Source of the DNA: Gemmatimonadota bacterium
GTDB taxonomy: Bacteria; Gemmatimonadota; Gemmatimonadetes; Longimicrobiales; Longimicrobiaceae
Direction of reading: 5' to 3'
Assembly (NCBI GenBank): GCA_019348475.1
Contig: JAHWJJ010000160.1
Span: 1 to 9,112, forward strand
DNA: 9,112 bases
This document shows positions 6,934 to 9,112 of this stretch, in pieces (the stretch's first letter is position 1; each line of letters opens with the position of its first letter). Both the position numbers and the translations under genes were made by a program. Under the pieces are notes generated by a model. That model did not search any database. It saw only the letters and a list, made by a program, of their open reading frames with translations, and was not told where the DNA came from.

Positions 6934-6961
6934 TTGCAGCCGCGCACCGGCCCCGTACGTT
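6934..6961 (+). promoter_or_regulatory. possible sigma-70-type promoter of the esterase gene
   Basis: TTGCAG (6934-6939) and TACGTT (6956-6961) are separated by 16 bases and match the -35/-10 consensus partly. Transcription would begin near 6968 and give a leader of about 80 bases with a strong GC hairpin (6990-7014). This is a pattern match only. Confidence 0.35.
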
Positions 6962-7049
6962 GGGGCGGGTGCGCGGCTTGCGTGTGGCCGGGCGCCGCCC
7001 GCGGGCCCGCGCCCGCCTTGCCCCCACGCCTGCCGGAGACGGATTTCGA

Positions 7050-7769
7050 GTGAACCGCGAGTACCACCGCTGGCAAAGCCCCTCACTGGGCCGCGACATG
7101 GAGATGCTGGTGTTCGGCCACGCGGGCGCCCGCGTGCTGGTGTTTCCCACCTCGCAGGGGCGCTACTTCGAGTGGGAAGACCGCGGGATGATCCAGGCGC
7201 TGGGCGAGCACCTGAACAACGGCTGGCTGCAGCTGTTCTGCGTCGACAGCGTGGACGCCGAAAGCTGGTACGCGCGTCACAAGCACCCCCACCAGCGCGC
7301 CATCCGCCAGTTCGAGTACGAGAACTACCTGCTGCGCGAGGTGCTCCCCTTTTCGCAGAGCCGCAATCCCAACCCGTTCCTGATCGGCGTGGGCGCCAGC
7401 TTTGGCGCCTATCACGCCGTGAACACGGCGTTTCGCCATCCGCACCTGTTCGGCCGCGTGATCGGACTCAGCGGGATGTACGACATCCGCGAGCAGACGT
7501 ACGAGTACTACGATGACGCCGTCCGCGCGCTGAACCCGTCGCACTACGTCAGCGACATCCACGACCACGGGCACCTGGAGGCGATGCGCCGGATGGACAT
7601 CATCCTGGCCACCGGCGAAACGGACCCGTTCGTGGACAACAACCGCTACCTGTCCGGCATCCTGTGGGAAAAGGGCGTGGGCAACGCGCTGCGGCTGTGG
7701 GACGGGTGGTCGCACGACTGGCCGTACTGGATGAAGATGGTGCGGACGTACATCGGGGGAAGCGACTGA
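7050..7769 (+). CDS. alpha/beta-hydrolase esterase (esterase D / PF00756-like)
   Basis: This 239-residue protein is a putative serine esterase, apparently cytoplasmic because no signal peptide is visible. The nucleophile elbow is 'GVGASFGAY' with Ser117. Asp192 in 'ATGETDPFVDNN' and His222 in 'DGWSHDWPYW' complete a credible triad in the normal order. The N-terminal 'LGRDMEMLVFGHAGARVLVFPTS' matches the first strands of the esterase D-like family, and 'FEWEDRGM' is a familiar block of its relatives. The GTG at 7050 is preferred: GGAG lies 11 bases upstream and homology-like sequence begins at once ('NREYHRWQSPSLGRDMEM'). An upstream TTG at 6960 would add an unlikely Arg-rich tail. The substrate is unknown. 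The ATP-grasp gene 477 bases downstream suggests that the esterase could act on an ester or activated acyl product of the same locus; this is inference. Confidence 0.85.
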   Translation: MNREYHRWQSPSLGRDMEMLVFGHAGARVLVFPTSQGRYFEWEDRGMIQALGEHLNNGWLQLFCVDSVDAESWYARHKHPHQRAIRQFEYENYLLREVLPFSQSRNPNPFLIGVGASFGAYHAVNTAFRHPHLFGRVIGLSGMYDIREQTYEYYDDAVRALNPSHYVSDIHDHGHLEAMRRMDIILATGETDPFVDNNRYLSGILWEKGVGNALRLWDGWSHDWPYWMKMVRTYIGGSD

Positions 7770-7770
7770 C

Positions 7771-7866
7771 GGTACGAAGGCACGGAGGTACGGAGGTACC
7801 GAGGTACGGAGGTACGGAGGTACGAAGGTGTGCGGGAGTGCGGGAGTGCGTGAGTGCAGGAGTGTG
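7771..7866. repeat. tandem array of twelve 8-bp units in two sub-families
   Basis: In strict 8-base register there are seven units like GGTACGGA (7771-7826: ggtacgaa, ggcacgga, ggtacgga, ggtaccga, ggtacgga, ggtacgga, ggtacgaa). Five units like GGAGTGCG follow (7827-7866: ggtgtgcg, ggagtgcg, ggagtgcg, tgagtgca, ggagtgtg). The array begins two bases after the esterase stop and ends 13 bases before the next ATG. Such short-unit arrays can change copy number by slippage. It is far too short-period to be a CRISPR. Confidence 0.85.
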
Positions 7867-7879
7867 TGACGAGCGGACT

Positions 7880-8092
7880 ATGGCCTACTGCAGGTTCGGG
7901 CGGGACAGCGACGTGTACGTGTACGCGATCGAGGGTGGCGTGGAGTGCTGCAGGTGCAGGCTGCTGGACGGACGCTGGTTCAAGGCGCCGGATGCGGCGC
8001 AGATGATGGAGCACCTGCTGGCCCACCGCGCGGCGGGCCACCGGGTGCCTGAGTCCGCGCTCGACGAGCTGCGCCAGGAGCTGGCGGCTTGA
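7880..8092 (+). CDS. small Cys/His-rich protein, possibly metal-binding, phage-like family
   Basis: This 70-residue protein begins 'MAYCRFGRDSDVYVYAIEGG'. I recognise a small uncharacterised family with the 'SDVYVY…CCxCRL' pattern, often seen, from memory, in actinobacterial genomes and phages. Four cysteines (C4, C23, C24, C26) precede three histidines in a helical stretch, 'EHLLAHRAAGH' (H45, H49, H54), so a zinc site is plausible. The C-terminal 'VPESALDELRQELAA' looks helical. The frame stays open upstream through the 8-bp array, but the conserved part begins at the ATG at 7880, with only a weak purine-rich 'gagcgg' before it. The gene sits alone between the esterase and the ATP-grasp ligase, directly after the repeat array, as if it arrived as a small cassette. 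Function is unknown. Confidence 0.7.
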   Translation: MAYCRFGRDSDVYVYAIEGGVECCRCRLLDGRWFKAPDAAQMMEHLLAHRAAGHRVPESALDELRQELAA

Positions 8093-8104
8093 GCAGGGAG
8101 CCAG

Positions 8105-8224
8105 ATGCCCAAGGGCGGACCGGAAGACCTATTACGATCCCGTAACCCGCATGCAATGGGCGGGACGAGGCGCACGCGGGCCTTGCCGTGGGTCCTGAAG
8201 AATCGGTGGATCAATCCTGAATGA
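8105..8224 (+). CDS. possible 39-residue small ORF upstream of the ATP-grasp gene
   Basis: An ATG at 8105, preceded by GGGAG at 8096-8100 with a 4-base gap, opens a frame of 39 residues starting 'MPKGGPEDLLRSRNPHAMGG'. It ends in TGA 22 bases before the ATP-grasp ATG. The peptide is basic and matches no family I know. It could be a leader peptide, a peptide substrate of the neighbouring ligase, or a chance frame in an untranslated region. Only its position and the Shine-Dalgarno-like sequence support it. Confidence 0.2.
   Translation: MPKGGPEDLLRSRNPHAMGGTRRTRALPWVLKNRWINPE
8132..8145. promoter_or_regulatory. operator-like inverted repeat upstream of the ATP-grasp gene
   Basis: ttacg-atcc-cgtaa is a perfect 5-bp inverted repeat with a 4-base spacer, in an AT-richer patch of an otherwise GC-rich gap. 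It lies 101 bases before the ATP-grasp start and overlaps the small ORF at 8105. It may bind a dimeric regulator; no regulator gene is nearby to pair with it. Confidence 0.2.
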
Positions 8225-8233
8225 ACGCCAGGC

Positions 8234-8238
8234 GGAGG
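8234..8238 (+). promoter_or_regulatory. Shine-Dalgarno of the ATP-grasp gene
   Basis: GGAGG lies eight bases before the ATG at 8247, which is ideal spacing, and selects that start over the out-of-frame ATG at 8221. Confidence 0.85.
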
Positions 8239-8246
8239 ACGGGCAG

Positions 8247-9112
8247 ATGACGCTGAAAGTGGGGCTGATCGTGGGGCGCGAGTGGTCGTTTCCGCCCGCC
8301 TTCATCGAAGAGGTGAACCGCCGGGACGAAGGCGTGACCGCGGAGTACGTGACGCTGGGCGCGCCGCGCATGGACCAGCCCGCCGAGTACGCGGTCATCA
8401 TCGACCGCATCAGCCATGAGGTGCCGTTCTACCGCACCTACCTCAAGCAGGCGGTGCTCCAGGGCACCACCGTGGTCAACAACCCGTTCATGTGGACGGC
8501 CGACGACAAGTTCTTCGGCGCGGCGCTGGCCACATCGCTCGGCATCGCCCACCCGAAGACCGTGGTGCTCCCCAACAAGGAGTACATCCCCGGCATCGTC
8601 AAGGAAGAGTCGCTGCGCAACCTGCAGTACCCGCTGGACTGGCAGGGCGTGGTGGATTACGTGGGGCTTCCCTGCGTGCTCAAGGACGCGCACGGCGGCG
8701 GGTGGAAGGACGTGTACATCTGCCGCACGCTGGACGAGCTCATCCACCACTACGACAACTCCGGCCTGCTGACCATGGTGGTGCAGGAGTTCATCAAGTG
8801 GGACCACTTCATCCGCTGCATCTGCCTGGGGCAGGACGAGGTGCTCCCCATCCGCTACGACCCCGGCGAGCGCAGGTACCACGTGGACCACGCCCACATG
8901 AGCGACGAGCTGGGGCGCCGGGTAGTGGAAGACTCGCTCAAGCTGGTGCGGGCGCTGGGCTACGACATGAACTCCATGGAGTGGGCGGTCAGGGACGGCG
9001 TGCCCTACGCCATCGACTTCATGAACCCCGCGCCGGACATGGACGTCAACTCGCTCACCCCGCACTACTTCGGCTGGGTGGTCAAGCATATGGCCGACAT
9101 GGCCATCCACCT
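8247..9112 (+). CDS. ATP-grasp ligase, RimK/amidoligase-like (3' end missing)
   Basis: The frame is open from the ATG at 8247 to the end of the window (288 complete codons, no stop), so the gene is truncated at the right edge. The protein has an N-terminal pre-ATP-grasp region (residues 1-80, from 'MTLKVGLIVGREWSFPPAF'). The ATP-grasp core follows: 'LPCVLKDAHGGGWKDVYI' (141-158) with an ATP-binding Lys146 and a Gly-rich loop, 'VVQEFIKWDHFIRCICLG' (178-195) with the hinge Glu181 and Arg190, and 'YAIDFMNPAPDMD' (254-266) with Asp257 and Asn260 in the usual metal-ligand positions. Such enzymes activate a carboxylate as acyl phosphate and join it to an amine or thiol. It is not a close match to RimK, MdnB/C, cyanophycin synthetase or D-Ala-D-Ala ligase as I know them. 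The esterase upstream, and whatever lies to the right, may share the pathway. Substrate is unknown. Confidence 0.85.
   Translation, partial: MTLKVGLIVGREWSFPPAFIEEVNRRDEGVTAEYVTLGAPRMDQPAEYAVIIDRISHEVPFYRTYLKQAVLQGTTVVNNPFMWTADDKFFGAALATSLGIAHPKTVVLPNKEYIPGIVKEESLRNLQYPLDWQGVVDYVGLPCVLKDAHGGGWKDVYICRTLDELIHHYDNSGLLTMVVQEFIKWDHFIRCICLGQDEVLPIRYDPGERRYHVDHAHMSDELGRRVVEDSLKLVRALGYDMNSMEWAVRDGVPYAIDFMNPAPDMDVNSLTPHYFGWVVKHMADMAIH

Larger units (their letters stand above)
6654..7049. other. 396-base non-coding region with palindrome and promoter candidate
   Basis: No supportable gene lies here. The stretch holds the long imperfect palindrome at 6750-6825 and a possible promoter at 6934-6961. It ends in a very GC-rich leader before the esterase gene, with the perfect palindrome gcccgcgggc at 6997-7006 inside longer complementary arms (6990-6995 with 7009-7014). 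The esterase frame stays open upstream to a TTG at 6960, but the extra residues are Arg/Pro-rich and look non-coding. Confidence 0.6.

Noticed and set aside
6960..7049. N-terminal extension of the esterase from a TTG at 6960
   Set aside because: The added residues are Arg-rich and overlap the candidate promoter. The GTG at 7050 has an upstream GGAG and begins the conserved sequence.
7771..7866. CRISPR array
   Set aside because: The period is 8 bases with no spacers between units and no cas genes nearby.
8221..8246. ATG at 8221 as start of the ATP-grasp gene
   Set aside because: It is out of frame with the ligase, and GGAGG at 8234-8238 points to the ATG at 8247.
8211..9110. 299-codon open frame on the minus strand
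   Set aside because: It mirrors the ATP-grasp gene, which has an ideal Shine-Dalgarno and intact motifs. The antisense product is His/Val-rich with no recognisable family.

Overview
The window is about 9.1 kb of very GC-rich bacterial chromosome. It is densely coding, and every gene I can support is on the + strand. My best guess is Gemmatimonadota, close to Longimicrobium. This rests on three things seen in the sequence: base composition and codon use, a secreted six-bladed beta-propeller protein with the 'IG(K/R)xGxGPGE' motif common in that group, and GC-rich 'cgcggag'-type intergenic palindromes. It is inference, not a database match.

Layout. (1) 2-2119: the 3' part of a large FtsX/YbbP-type ABC transporter permease, open at the left edge. 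(2) 2315-3405: two overlapping genes forming a VapB45/VapC45-like toxin-antitoxin pair, a MerR-like HTH plus DUF433 antitoxin followed by a PIN-like toxin. (3) 3674-5122: a short RNB-domain exoribonuclease (RNase II/R superfamily) without cold-shock domains and with an unusual active-site residue. (4) 5412-6653: an exported beta-propeller protein. (5) 6654-7049: a non-coding stretch with a long imperfect palindrome, probably a dispersed repeat, and a possible promoter for the next gene. (6) 7050-7769: an alpha/beta-hydrolase esterase with a complete Ser-Asp-His triad. (7) 7771-7866: a tandem array of twelve 8-bp units, followed by a 70-residue Cys/His-rich protein (7880-8092) of a small family that I associate with phages and actinobacteria. 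(8) 8247-9112: an ATP-grasp ligase that runs off the right edge with no stop codon.

The genes do not form one pathway. The permease, the TA pair, the RNase and the propeller look like independent units. The esterase and the ATP-grasp ligase plausibly belong to one amide-ligase or peptide-modification locus continuing to the right, interrupted by the repeat array and the small gene. The most interesting points are the ATP-grasp/esterase locus, the Asp-to-Gln change in the RNB active site, the 8-bp array beside the small Cys/His protein, and a 15-nt motif shared by two distant intergenic regions. I see no rRNA, tRNA, CRISPR array, transposase or complete insertion sequence.
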